Positions 23,947 to 38,500 of a DNA stretch of 64,000 nucleotides are shown here, piece by piece. The DNA comes from Glandiceps talaboti. Its lineage: Eukaryota > Hemichordata > Enteropneusta > Spengelidae. Position 1 is the stretch's first letter; each line of letters begins with the position of its first letter. Under the pieces are notes generated by a model. The model saw only the letters and a list, made by a program, of their open reading frames with translations. It was not told the origin of the DNA and did no database searches. A program made the translations under genes and the position numbers. Location: NCBI RefSeq assembly GCF_964340395.1, contig NC_135562.1:18426985-18490984 (forward strand). The letters run 5' to 3'.

Positions 23947-25126
23947 ATAGACAGACATACAGTCATGTTCAGTCATCACACACAAACATACAGGCAGACA
24001 AACAGGGAGAACACAAACTCATTAAAGGTAAACATGTAACCCTACCACAATTTGTAATATGAAGACAGCTCAGGAGATCCATACTGTTAAACGTAACGCT
24101 CCCCTTCTTTGCCATTCATGATTACCGAAGGCTCCCCAAGAAAACATGAGTGGACTCCATAATTGAAAACCATATGCTACAAATAGCAGCCTGATTAAAT
24201 AACAAAAGGTTAGGGATGCACTAATGTATCGAGGTAGGCATGGATTGTTAATATAGTGTGTGGAAAACGTCTTGGTTCTTATGACCAATTGAAAATGAAA
24301 GAAACAAAGAAACAAACAAACAAACAAACAAAAAACAAACAAACAAACAAACAAAGAACCACAGTAAGAAAATCAGTAGAGCCTTTGAGACACAAATGAA
24401 GACGCTAGTGCTGCTATGAGTCAATCTTGATATAAACTGAATGACACAAGCCGAGTCAATTACAAGTTATTTGACTGGAGTGAAAATAATATACTTACTA
24501 CAGTACAAATATCATGAAATGCATTAGGAACTTGTGAGACAGTCCGAATAAATGTGAAATCCGACGTTTCGAATAAAAAAATACTTTTTCAAGGTATTTA
24601 TAGGCAAGACATATTAGGTAAACACCTGAATATATCTGAATGTTATGGAACTGAACGACAACCGCGCATGATTAACGGTTATACGTGTGAATATTCGCAC
24701 GCACACATACAGATATGGTAATACCTTACACACTTTACTGGGGACACATAGGTTTTGTTTATGAAGTAATTGGATTTGAGATCCTTATTAATGTTGACCA
24801 ATCCCCATTGAGTGACACAACAGCAATACACACTTGTACTAAGACACACACAGAGCAACTGAAGTGTTGGTGAACAAGCCACCCGACTTATTCAATGTCT
24901 ACATTCTAAAAGTAATGTAACAAGTTGAACATAAATGTAACATACATGTTTTACAACATCAAGGAACACAATTGAACCCTCATCACGGAGGTACCTAATT
25001 GCATCGTGACCACACTGTACATCCACCTCTGCCAACTGTACTAGTCACCACCAACTGTACCTCCTCACAGGCCTTGAATTTACATTTCTTTAAAAAAAGT
25101 CAGTTGTCGAGGGAAATGTAAATTTG
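23947..25126. repeat. Duplicated non-coding DNA (matches 46490-47530)
   Basis: It includes an AAAC-rich tract at 24305-24355 and a dispersed repeat at 24512-24640 that also occurs at 40388-40510 (see separate entry). No gene is supported. Confidence 0.6.
24512..24640. repeat. Dispersed repeat with CCGACGTTTCGAATAAA motif
   Basis: It shares AACTTGT.AG.CAGTCCG.ATAAAT, CCGACGTTTCGAATAAA and CTTTTTCAAGGTAT with 40388-40510. On the minus strand it reads ..ATTCGAAACGTCGG. This resembles the GAAACGUC ends of hammerhead-bearing Penelope-type elements, but the CUGAUGA core is not seen. Assignment is tentative. Confidence 0.45.
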
Positions 25127-26152
25127 TGGTGGAGCGAGGATGTTAACCTCATCAGTCCAGACAATGTCAGTAGTGCATATACATGTAGTGTACAAAGCTA
25201 GCTAGTCACTGGGAGCAATGTCGGTAGTAAGCCCATTTAGTCTCTGGGAGTTCTTGCCTTCAGCTTCACCAATTATATTCAAACGTCATGTCAATTAATG
25301 GATAAAGTGACTTCACACAAATCATAGTGGGGGTGTCACATTTTATGCAATGTACCAAGTTTGTCTTTCCGAATTCCCGGCCCGCCCTTGAATGTAACGG
25401 CAACGGACCTGCTTCCACATACATGTACATCGTGTATGAGACATTCAGATCGAATTTGGTACGTTTGTGATATATGTGTGTATTGCATGCTCTGCAAAGT
25501 GAACGATGTATGTGGCTGTCATCCAAGCCAGTCAATCTCGGAGCGTGTGTACCTTAACCTCAATGCGAAGGGTTGCGTTATTGTCTTGATCATAAACAAC
25601 TTGATAAATGTAACAATTGTGTCGCCGTCTAAACTGCTGCATATACCTGTAGACAGTTTACAGTACCCCCAGATTAGACTTTCCCTGGTCGGTTGGTTTG
25701 TATGAGCCCTACATAATAAGTATACAACGTGGCTATAAACTAACTAAGAAACAAAGGATTTTGAATATAGACGGGTCGCATTAAGGGACATAGTTGTCCA
25801 AACATATCACACACACTAGAACTGTTAAGGTCATGAGGTCAGCGACAACGCGACTTGACCTTAGGAAAGAAAATGAAATCTGATAGCATAGATTAACTTA
25901 TTTCAGTTTCATTTTCCCAAGAGTTATAGTCTCTTCGTTCTTTGCTTTTCAAATGCAGATGTTATCACCATCATTTTGCCTAAAGTGGGTGCTAGTCCAT
26001 GTAAAATAATGCCTTACTACTGAAATTATTTATTACAATTAAGAACAAAAAATGTCTGTTCCTCAGTTTGATTGACTTGCAATTGTATGACGGGGTCGCT
26101 ATAATAAAATCATGTACAGTGATTGTGATTTTTAATAATTCCCATTGATTTT
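25127..26152. repeat. Repeat cluster at right end of unit 1
   Basis: 25127-25390 is repeated in direct orientation at 26798-27250 (shared GCTAGCTAGTCA.TGGGA and CTCTGGGAGTTCTTGCCTTC). 25396-25900 matches 42755-43150. No coding exon is supported. Confidence 0.65.
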
Positions 26153-29100
26153 CCTTCCACAGTTTGCTACAAATAAACATGTTTGAAACGTATTGAAGTC
26201 TTTTCAAATTCAGTTTACACTATTTGTTGGCGCATTCAGACAATAATCTTCAGTAAATGACGTTGACAGATATAGTGGACAGAAATATTTATCACTAGAC
26301 CTAACCTGACTCGATCGGGTTCGCCTTTTGACTGCACTATGTACACTTCGTGTGTGGTATATTTTAGGTGATGTTAGTCTTGAAGTTTGTAGCTTGGCCC
26401 GACCCGTACACAAAGGTGTTCGGGAGTTATCATTGAAACTCAGACCACATTGTGACATGATATTTGCATATGAATACGACAGCATAATTATAATGATCGG
26501 CAGTTTTCGGAGACGACATATGGAATTTAGACTACGACAAGTTTAAATCTCTTATAAAACATTGTGAAACTGTATTAAAAACACGGAAGGAATATTATGG
26601 GAAAATCTAATGACATTTTGAGATGGGAAACAGTGCACTGTGGAGACATCAATGTCATATTCTGAAGGGTAAACTAGTCAAATCAGAGCTGATAACTATG
26701 CAGTATATCAATTGTTAAGATTTGGCGCGAGGAGAGGAGTTGGTCACACAGGAGTGAAGACGACAATACAGTGTGGTAAGATATTGGAGTTAATGTGGTG
26801 GAGCGAGGATGTTAACCTCAGTCCAGACAACGCCAGTAGTGTACACAGCTAGCTAGTCATTGGGATCAATGTCGGTAGTAAACCCATTTAGTCTCTGGGA
26901 GTTCTTGCCTTCAGCTTCACCAATTAGATTCAAACGTCATGTGAATTAATAAATGCAGTGACATCACACAAATCATAGTGGTGGTGGTAATATTGGGAAC
27001 TTGGAATCAATAACTAAACCTCTGAAATGACCAATGCAGTTGCAATGATGGGATAGTCTGTACTGTTGAATATTAAATTATAGCCCTTTCGATGGCTGCC
27101 AGCGGTTTAAAAAACCCACTGTTTGAATAGAGGCAGGGGTATATTTTAGAGAAAAGAGGTTGAGGGAGGGGAGCATTTCAAAAAACGGGGTGGGGGTGGG
27201 GGTGTCACATGTTATGCAATATACCAAGTTTGTCTTTCCCGGCCCGCCCTTAAAATCGTTGAAGGCGTCCATATATGGAAGTTATCAGAACACCACTCTT
27301 CATCAGTGAAGACAATTCAAACCAACGTCTGTATATTTAATAGGCTAGCTTATATCAACGCACACATTGAATGTGTCTACCTTAGCGGACAAAACCCCCT
27401 GGCTCTGCTGTCGAAAATGTCAAATGATACATTGAAATCAATTTCCCAAATAACACGACAGTCACAGGACAGAATATGTCTTGTGCTTCTATACTGTCTA
27501 ATTGGGTTTATGATTTATATGAAGTTAAAACATGTTCGCATCGATCAGGGCAGAGTACGATCAAAATAGACGATTTCCAATGGCGTGATCACCTATTCTC
27601 ATTAACATTATAATAGACATTTGACCTCCTAATTCTTTGTCTATAGCTTCACGTCGACAAAGTCATAGTGTCCTCCTGGACAGATTAAAACCTAGGAAGC
27701 AATTCCAGAGGTCACCTGTTAAATTAGGTTGGAGTTTTAACTGAAATGATTAAAATAAAAGCAAACTGCTATTTCAGAAGTGTATAAGTTGTCACATTTA
27801 CTTAAAACCAGATGTGAACTGAATGCTTTCCGTAAGGATAACTGTTAATTGTATGGACATTGGAGAATGCATTGTTAAGATACAGGGCATCGTCAATGTA
27901 TGCACCATAATTACATCAATTATGATGGCTGAATATAACTGCTTTGAAAACACAGGAAATGTGAGTAATATTTTCCTGGAGATTTCTGAAATGCAAGGAC
28001 TAACAGAATGCTTTCTGGTCCTATTTTAACATGTCTTGGTAGTAATACTACATAAAATTTGAATCAAAATAAAAGGAGCAGTGTTATTTTATATTCATAA
28101 ATAAAGGTTGCTAGGAACAAGCAACTTCAACAGAGCATATTAACTCATTTGCAGCTGCAGTGATTCTGATTCTGACTTTGTGACGCGTAAGTACGGTCTT
28201 CGTTTCCAGTCATAGACTACTCTTACTAACCTTTGACCTTTTTTCCGATAGAAACTATTCTCGTCAATTGCAAAAAATCGTAAAGATCCGAAGTGTCATT
28301 TTGCACAATGTTCGACAGTCTTCGGAGAGAGTTTAAAACAAAAGGCAAGCTTGAAAGGTGAGCGTGAGGGCGGCCCTTTTTATTTTTCTGTTTTTCACGA
28401 CCGACCCTAACAGCAGCTCCGACATCAGAAAAAAACAACACTTTTTTTTAAATTTCCGACCGACCCCTGAGTTCAACATATCAAGATTAATTATAAGGTT
28501 AGAACGAACATCAAACGTTCCTCATGGCGTCCACTCCCCCCCCCCCCCCACCTTTGTTACGTCAGAACAGCATGTGTCTTTCATGGCTGAAGTCGTTGAG
28601 GTTTGAGGGACAGCTAGACGGGACAGGGCTCGAAATTAATCCCGTCGCGCGGTACATTTTGCTGCAATGTAATAACTCGGAATATTTCTATCATTTTCAA
28701 AATTATGCTTAAAATTGGTAAAAGGCGTATTGCAATCCTCAAAAAAAACATAATTTTTTTGACCAGTTTTTAGCTTTAAATCACTTGCATCATCGGGGAA
28801 ATGACCGACCCCGTAATAGTAATAGGACGAATGTATTAGTACTCCTGATAAAATCATTGTTCTACGGACTTGTCAACCTTGCTAAAATGAAGGAAAGAGA
28901 CCTGTTTAACAAGGAATTCAATAAAGAGGAGAGAAACTGACAGGACAGAAAGGATAGAGAGTGGAACTGAAAAAATACAGATTTCTTTCCTTGCCCCCCT
29001 TTTTTATTTCGCCCGCCCGCCCTGCCTGACTATTCCACTGGAGATGAGAAACAAACAAACAAAAGGTCACCCTAACAGTAGGAAGATGGATTGAGAGCCC

Positions 29101-29450
29101 CATTCACAACTTATAATACAATAGGCGTTTCTAGTCAGTCTGTTTCTATAGGGGTCTGAAAGAATACTAACACTGAGCAAAATTCTCAAAGTATAGTTTC
29201 ATGCCATTCCATTTAAAATTATTTTATCATTATGAAAAATTAGAGTGTACATGTACATATATATTTATTTCATGTAACAAAACGTTTTGTACAATGAGAA
29301 GTTAGTTACATTACCATATTCTTTCTTTTCAGCTATTATTTAATATTTATAATTAGCATTCACCAAATTTAAATATCTGTGCAATTAAACCCATCAGGGA
29401 TTTTCAGCTCACCAAGTCACCATATCATCCCAGTATATGCATGGTTTTAC

Positions 29451-29482
29451 TGACTGACTGACTGACTGACTGACTGACTGAC
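29451..29482. repeat. (TGAC)n microsatellite
   Basis: Eight tandem TGAC units. Confidence 0.9.
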
Positions 29483-30006
29483 ATAATCTATTCCTTACTA
29501 CTTTATCAATTAATGATTTGTTTCATCGGTTTGATCAATTTGTCTTACAGATTGTTATGGTCCACTGTACTGGCTTTAGAAACTACATGTATATGTTGAA
29601 TGTGTATGCATTGTAAGGGGGAGATGCATAAGAAATCAGTATTTTGACCATTTTGGAGATTATATGCTCTTTTGACATATCAAATGTTCCTTTTTCATCC
29701 AGCCCGAAAATTGAAGTTTTGCAATTCATGAAAAATCACGAAAATGGGAAGTAAACAAATACATGTGTACCCAAACGTATAAAGAAGCCCGAAGACGATT
29801 GACACAGGAATATGCAAAATATATACGGGTGTCAAATTCGCACCTACCCAGATCATTAGCACTGTGAACATAGAGTAAAAGGGGAGATATCTCCATGACG
29901 GTATATGAAGGTTACCCGATGTGAAAGAAAAGGATGTGGGTATCCCAGCAATAACTTCCTTTCCCTTCCAGTAATGAAGTTGCGGCAACGTCGATAATAT
30001 AAACAA

Positions 30007-30143
<137 letters not shown>

Positions 30144-31248
30144 GCATTTGAACAAACAAGTACATGTAAAAACTCTCGAAGAATACCGTCACTTGCCCAT
30201 ACAGTGTATGTCTCTGAAATTCATTGATGACCGAGTTCCGTACTGTCTCAAGCTTTACCACAGGGAGCTCAGGCTCAGTTAGTTTTGTTGTCAAATACAA
30301 ACAAACAAACAAACAAACAAGCAAGTAAATAAACACACAAAATACAAACAAATAAATGGAAAAAAAATAAATCTGCAAACAAACAAAAACATAAACAAAT
30401 GAACCAATAAATGAGTAGATAAATACATGAATAAATAACAAAGAAACAAACAAACAAAGAAACAAACAAACACACACACACACTACCCTCAAATAGTCAC
30501 CAATGGTCTCTCCAAAATTACTACTGCTGCACAGTTCCGTGCCAGAATTACTGTCCTAAGTGATTAAGTTTGGATGTGAATCGTGATTGCTGTAGCACGA
30601 GACGACAGCCATCTTTTGTCACCGACATGAGCACTGGAGATATTCCGTAATTCATAGCCCAAATTTGTCATATAGAAAATATATATATTTTCGGCAAATT
30701 GTGATGAATAATCTTTTTCCATTCATTGAAATAAAAAAGATATCAAATTGAATGAAAATAAAAGCAAATGAATTATTTTTAATTTATTTTAATGAATAAC
30801 TTGCAAGTGTACAAGGTGAAACCAACAACTAGAAACTAACTGATAGATAGCCTATATTATAGGTGCATGGATCAGCCATGTGTAGTGTGTGTAAAACATG
30901 CTTGCCAACGTCGTTCAAGCTATATATATTTGTCAATCTCTTTCCTGAAATTTGCATTATCAATTATGTTAAAGTTTTGGAAAGTATTGATCTGTTTTTT
31001 TTTGTGAATGGATAAAATTGGAGTTTAATTGATTGTGGGCCTTTGCTTTTGAAAACATTTTTTCACTACTATATTATGATCTGAAAAAATATGCTCATGA
31101 TATGTAAATTAACATACAAATTGGGGCACCCCTTTATTTTTCAAAATTGTGGAGAACCCTGCTACTCAACTAAAGTAAACTATTTACTGGTAAGAAACAT
31201 TATCATAAACTATCTGGTGTGCATTGTATTGAATTTACATGAACAGAT

Positions 31249-31254
31249 TTTATT
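31249..31254 (-). terminator. Poly(A) signal AATAAA of hydrolase copy 3
   Basis: AATAAA on the minus strand about 56 bases after the stop, at the same distance as in copy 2. Confidence 0.6.
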
Positions 31255-31309
31255 TTATGTAATCTAAACTAAAATAATTCTACTCATTTCAAGTAGTATC
31301 ACAAATAAT

Positions 31310-31539
31310 TTATGCGCCAAGTAGAGCCGCATAGACCATGAAGACCATCATGCCCATATAAGGTAATAGCTGGCTTCCTCCACCAACCGTGACTCTGCAC
31401 GGATTTGGGACATCCTTACTCCAACCGGTGGCAAAGATACGCGTGGGGGCACCACTCCCTTCGTCGATCTTCATAGGAATTGCAAAAACAGTAGCTCCTG
31501 TGTTAGGCAATTTATCGAGGTTGGCAACGTTTTCAAATA
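31310..31539 (-). CDS. Copy 3 exon 9: end of domain 2 and GPI-like tail
   Basis: 230 nt equivalent of copy 2 exon 9. [12 protein letters not shown] is followed by [19 protein letters not shown] and the stop. The hydrophobic tail varies only conservatively from copy 2, which supports a selected membrane-anchor function. Confidence 0.88.
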
Positions 31540-34500
31540 CTTGAAACAAGAAGCAAAAATAAAAAAGACACATTTTAAAGAGAAAATCGAATCACTTACT
31601 GTTCTTGTCTCAGATAAAGACATTCAGAGTTCATTCACTAATCTAATATCATTCTACCTTGTTTAAGTCTTTCATAAAATATGCCTTTGTTCTCTTTTTC
31701 GACATTATATACCCCCAAAAGTCCAACTGATACAAGCTCCCAATAAAGAGAAATTGTACAGGTGGTACAGAGTTGTACATAACTTGTGTCGTATTTATGG
31801 TCATAAAGACACAGAACCACGTACGTGTCGCGGTAATGCAGAGGACTCGATAATATCTGGAATAGGGTAAGTCATAGCAATAGAAACAAGTTCAAATTAC
31901 CGATTCCAAGATGTATCATGCATCTCCCCGTACATCTCCATGTATTCTTTACGCGGAGGAGGGCTTGCACGCACTACTCAAGGGGATAGTTGTCACCTGA
32001 CCATACCCTGGGTCTATTAGTAAAATATTTCTCTTTCGTTGCTAACATTTAGTCTTTTTTCTATAAAACCACACACAATTAAAGGTGATTCAAAATGCTC
32101 AGATTCACTATCGCTAATTTGCTAGACTACATGTTTGTGAAATGCATTCTGGTTTTAAAACTTTTCAAAAGCGTCTGCAAACACCTTATAATGACCTTTT
32201 TTCAGTCACTTCCCTTCGGATTTACTTCGAGAGTTTTCGGGTATTTCCGGTCCCACCTAGACCACGGGATTTTATGACGTCATAAGGAGACATGGTTAGC
32301 ACGTAGCCTATGACGAGCGTAGTCAACAGGTGAATAAAACTCAACAGCATTGTGAAAAAATACATTGCTGGTGGTTGTAATAGACATCAGTAAACAAAAA
32401 CTACACTCTACATGTCTTATTAACCAACATTTACGATATTTACTCACACTTTCTCACTAATTGGCAGTGTCTGTGGGTATAAATGCTAAAATATGATCTC
32501 CCCATATTATGGCAAAATAAATCAAAACGGCTAGACTAGATATATATATATAAACACTTGTAATGTCGCGTGTTTCACATTCATTGACTTTTATTTATCT
32601 GATTTTTTATTATTTGACTTTTATTTATCTGATTTTTTATTATTTGCGGACAAGAAGCATTACGATACCGTCGTGACGTTTGACGGCATCCCCGGGCCAA
32701 GGACGGCATATTTTAGCCCAATCGTACTCGCGTCGCCTTTTGAACAGTGCATTTAACAACAAAGTAAACATATTTCATCTCGAATAAATATACTAGCTAT
32801 TAGAATACCAATGGGAAACTTCAAGAAGGCGTATCGGGATATGTGCCACAATATATGTGTTGGTCCCATAATACACTAATTGATTCGATTTGCTCCGAGC
32901 ATATGGAAGTACGCTCCGAGTCATTGCATCTTGTAAATGGAACTGTGACCGACCTAATTTTGTTGTCCATATATAAAATGAGAGTGACCTGTAAATTTTT
33001 CACAGTTTTCGTTGTGGTCTTGTATTGTCACATGTTTGGCTTGTGAACACAAGTTTACATATATTATTGTCTAGGGCGTAATACTCTTGTCCGAGTCTGA
33101 AACCCATATAAAACCTAAGAAACTTGCATTCGGATCGGACAGAACAGCAGTGGGTCTCATCGACTTGTAGGGGACTCGAATTATTGCTTGTTTTATCACG
33201 GTATACAGGTGATTATTATATATCGGTAGAGGGGCAGCGTTGTCAAGTTTTGTGCAGTCACCGCGGCCGCGGCAGTAAGCTTATACTAGGATAGTTCCGC
33301 CGATCAAAGCTGAAGCAGTGTATGTACAATGTACGTATGGAATCGGGAGAGCACAGCGCACATTCGTGTCGGGTTAAATTTATCCACGTGTTGATGTATA
33401 AATCAATATTTATCAATCAGATATATTGTAAAATTCTTCAAGTCGTACAGAAATAACGTCTCTAACTTCAAACAAACCCTGAGAAACTGGACCGGACGTG
33501 GCTAGTTGCAGGCTTTCTTTCATAACCATGTGCTGGGGTCACGACCTTGATTGCCGACGTCAATATTGTCCAATCATATTTAATATCATGAACACATCGC
33601 GATATTTGATTTGTTGGTTTCCTAAACTGTATACTTCGAATACCATGATTCGTTACAGAATTCTTCTAATGAATATTAAATAGGCTTGTTGCATTAAATT
33701 AAGTGATATGCAACAAGGGAAACCATACAAGTTTTCTTCCAGACGAGTTGCTAAAGTCATGTAAATGACAACACTAAACTCACGAAATTTCCTCAATTCT
33801 TTACAATTTTATAGCTGATAATATGGCAATCTAATAGCTAGTATATTTATTCAAGATAAATATGTTTACTTTGTTGCTAAATGCGCCCTTCAAAAGGCGA
33901 CATCAGTGAGTATAGTCAAGTATAGTGGGCTATAATATGCTGTCGACGCCATGCCTGTCAAAGATATTTTAATGCTTCTCCTCGGCAAATAATAAAAAAA
34001 ATCAGATAAATAAATTGAAACACGCGAGCGACATTACAAGTGTTTATGTATATCTACACTGTAGTCTAGCCGTTTTGATTTATTTTGCCATAATATGGGG
34101 AGATAATATTTTAGCATTTATACCCACAGACACTGCCAATTAGTCAGAAAATGTGAGTAAATATCGGTAAATGTTGGTTAATAAGACATGTAGAGTGTAG
34201 TTTTTGTTTACTGATGTCTGTTACAACCACTAGCAAAGTATTTTTTCACAATGCTGTTGAGTTTTGTTCACCTAGTGACTACGCTCGTCATAGTCTTAGT
34301 GCGAACGTGTACCCCTTATGACGTCATAAAATCCCGTGGTCTAGGTGGGACCGGAAATACCCGAAAACTCTCGAAGTAAATCCGAAGGGAAGTGACTGAA
34401 AAAGGGTCATTTTAAGGTGTTTGCAGACGCTTTTGAAAAGTTTTAAAACCAGAATGCATTTCACAAACATGTAGTCTAGCAAGTTAGAGATAGTGAATGT

Positions 34501-35433
34501 GAGCATTTTGAATCACCTTTAAAGATATCCACATGTTTTTCCTTAATTCCACGATGAAAATACTATTTCAAATGAAATAAAGATAAAACAATCCGAAAGG
34601 TAACTAACATATGCAGCACGTCTTCTCACACAATGCATCTTGGAACCGGAACTCGTAGACTGCTGTAACTTATAAATTGAATCGTTGCCTTCACTATGTT
34701 TACAATATATACCACCGCGTGGCTTATCTGCCTGGAAAATTAACGTAATTGGTTCGAAATTGTATCATTAATCTATCTATCTTCAAAAAAGAGTTACTGA
34801 ATATACTAAGAATTGAGTTTATAATCAATGATCTAAATACGAGAAAGAAATGGCTTCAATCGTAGCCTAAACTACAATTAGATTCTTTGATTGTTTCTGG
34901 ATTAAATGCACAACAAATACACAATATAATATTATAAACAGATGGTCATGTAAATATAAGATAGTTGAAACTTACGTGGAATATTTTCTTTCGATAAAGT
35001 GATGTGAGTTGGAGCTGCACGTGATGGCCCGTTATCCAGTGAAAGTGTATCAATACCTACTGACTTCACCTAAAGAGAGGTAAACAAAAACACCTCTTTA
35101 TTAACTGCTGTAAGGAAGAGTCACTTTATGAGCGTGAGTGTGCGCGTGTGTGTACGTACGTACGTACGTACGTTTGTATGTATGTATGTATGTATGTATG
35201 TATGTATGTATGTATGTATGTATGCATGCATTCATGCATGCATGCATGTATATATGGGTGTATGTATTGGTATGTATGTATGTATGTATGTATGTATGTA
35301 TGTATGTATGCATGCATGCATGTATGTATGTATGTATGTATGTATGTATGTATGTATGTATGTATGTATGTATGCATGCGTCAGTCAGTCAGTCTGTCTG
35401 TCTGTCTGTCTGTCTGTATGTATGCATGCATAG

Positions 35434-35506
<73 letters not shown>

Positions 35507-38500
35507 ACCGCGCATGTGTCTTATTTCGTAATGATCAAGTTAAGAACATTTGAGGTAATAACAGTTATAACATTACCTTTCGCTCTAACAAAACCTTGGC
35601 TGCCTCTCCACCGATTCCAGGATAATGGAGCAACGACGCGTTTCTTGTCTCTGTACCCAAGTAGCGAAGCTGTAATAACACAAGAGATAATTATTGAGTA
35701 ACTAAAACACAAAAAGTAGTAGTGGGAAATAACCAATGCAACATGGTGGAAGTGGTGCCGGGGATTAATTCCTACCATTAATTCTGAGTCTCATGTCCAT
35801 TTACATTTCCGACATCATATTACCCTCTGTTTTGAACAAGGGGAGGGTCATGTTTTGGAGAAAGAAACTTGAGGCCTGGTCATTGTTTAGCATGTCGAAA
35901 TCGGGGGCTTGTCACGTCAGTCCGAGTCTGATTTCGTGTGGCCCTCCCTTTGTAATTAATCAAAGTTCACTTAAAGAGTTTTGGACATTACAGACCAGTG
36001 TCATAGATGGCTACCTTGAATGAAGACAAATATTGCAAACTACTCAACCGCTTCACCAGGAGAACATATAACACTACAAACCCTGTCACCCCATCGAGTG
36101 CCCCACCCAGTGTACACCATCACGATAGCACCCTCGGGGATTTTACCATACTCCTCTTCAAAAGCCTCGATGTCAGAAACCTCCAACAGGGCATCCGCAT
36201 CGGCGTCAGCCTTAGATTTCATATCAATCCGTATTGCTGGTCCGATCAATGAATCCAGTGGCACCTGATGGGTACGCCACTTTCCCTGTTAAAAAGACAC
36301 TCATTTCCATTAGAGGTGCACCTGAACCAAACCTTTCATGTAATAACAACTTCGCAGACTAAAGCCTTCAACAACTATTTGACCAACTTTTTATCATACT
36401 CTAAAATCCCTAACACCTAATGTTACAATCTTATTCCTTTGATCTGACTTCTAAAACTGGCTAGGTTACACAAGAGTTATACTTGGCCCAGTGTACTTTA
36501 ATCATAAGCCCTCAGCATTTACGTGTATATTTATCGCTCAAGCCTATCTACTAATTACGCCTGTAATGGTCATACCACAACTGTTTCACATTATCATGTA
36601 TCTCACACAAATGCGAAATGGGATGTTTAATCAAATATTAATTTTCGAATTTCAGGTTGTTAACTTTTGATTTCCCGATTTTCCCGGAGGCTATTAACAA
36701 CAGGCGGTGCAATCTCACGATCAAAAGAGACGGGGATGGAGGGGAGGGGGGGGGGGCATCGAACTACCGAACATTTATAGTCGGTTTGTCCTACCGCCCG
36801 TCATTTGTAGCTATGGAAGTTCCACTCTGACGAGGGACGTCGACGTCGACCAAGACACTCAATGCTATTCATTATAAAAGCTTTGGCTGTGCTATTACTT
36901 ATGCGCATGCGTTATAATCCGTGTAATTTCGCTATATAAACACTTTAAAATATGGAAAATCCCTATAAACTAAAAATTATTTTTAGCACTGCATTTTGAC
37001 ATGTATACAGAGAGAATCACATCGAAATTGAAATGACTTGCCTTAGCATAATGCGCAGGTGCATCCATATGTGTACCACAGTGCTCAGCAGTGCAGTAAT
37101 TGTTACTTTCTAGGTAAATTCCAATAGCCTCACTACCACGTGAGGCTATGGTTAACTCAAATTCCCGAAGAGATGGATGTACCAGTGTGTTGTTGTTGTA
37201 AACATAGGTCATGTCAAGATACGGCGATTCCCCGCCATTAGCAGGAATGCTGCACGGATTTGGGACATCCTTACTCCAACCGGTGGCAAAGATACGAGTG
37301 GGGGCACCACTCCCTTCGTCGATCTTCATAGGAATTGCAAAAACAGTAGCTCCTGTGTTAGGCAATTTGTCGAGGTTGGCAACGTTTTCAAATACTTGAA
37401 ACAAGATAAAGACATTCAGAGTTCATTCATTAATCTAACATCGTTCTACCTAGTTTAAGTCTTTCATAAAATATTCCTTTGTTCTTTTTTCGACATTATA
37501 TACCCCCAAAAGTCCAACTGATACAAGCTCCCAATAAAGAGAAATTGTACAGGTGGTACAGAGCTGTATATAATTTGTGTCGTATTTATGGTCATACGAA
37601 CCACGTACGTGTCAGAGGACTCGATAATATCTGGAAGGGTTAGTCATAAATAACAGTATAAACAAGTTCAAATTACCGATTCCAAGATGTATCATGCGTC
37701 TCCTCATATAACCCCATGTATCATTTACGCGTAGGAGGGCTTGCAGGCGCTACTCAGGGGGATGTTCGTCACCTGACCATACCATGGGTTTATCAGTAAT
37801 TTTTTTTTACTATAAAATCACTCACAATTAAACAGATCAACATGTCTTTGCATCATTCTCACTACGCAAGTATTATTTCAAATGAAATAAAGATAAAACA
37901 ATCCGAAAGGTAATTAACATATGCAGCGCGTCTTCTCACGCAATGCATCTTGGAACCGGAAATCGCCTTTTGTAATCAGTGACGTAGACTGCTGTGTAAA
38001 TTAAAATCGTCGCTTTAAATATTTTTTTGCAATCTATACCACCGTATGGCTTATCTGACTGGAAAAATAACATAATTGGTTCATTTACTGATCTTCAAAA
38101 AAGAGTTACTGAACAAGCTAAGAATTGAGTTTATAATCAATGATCTAAATACGAGAAAGAATGGAAAGACTTCATCAAAATACACAATATCGTATATCAA
38201 ACACAGGATCATGTAAAATATGAGATAGTTTAAACTCACGTGGAATATTTTCTGACAATAAAGTGATGTGAGTTGGAAATGTATGTGATGGCCCGTTATC
38301 CAGTGAAATGGTATCAATACCTACTGACTTCACCTAAAGAGAGGTAAACAAAAACACCTCTTTAACTGCTGTAAGGAAGAGTCATTTAATGAGAGTGAGT
38401 GAGTGAGTGAGTGTGTGCGTACGTGCGTACGGATGTACGTATGTATGCATGTATTAATACCTACTGACTTCACCTAAAGAGAGGTAAACAAAAACACCTC

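Noticed and set aside
29695-30006. 103-codon hydrophobic minus-strand frame
   Set aside because: It could be a membrane-protein exon, but I recognise no family and see no partner exons. It abuts an ATCT microsatellite.
35150-35505. Possible CRISPR-like periodic array
   Set aside because: The periodicity is a tetranucleotide microsatellite with no spacers, and the genome is eukaryotic.
35126-35701. Long plus- and minus-strand frames of Met-Tyr-Val-Cys or His-Thr-Tyr-Ile repeats
   Set aside because: Translations of TATG/TCTG/TCTA microsatellites.
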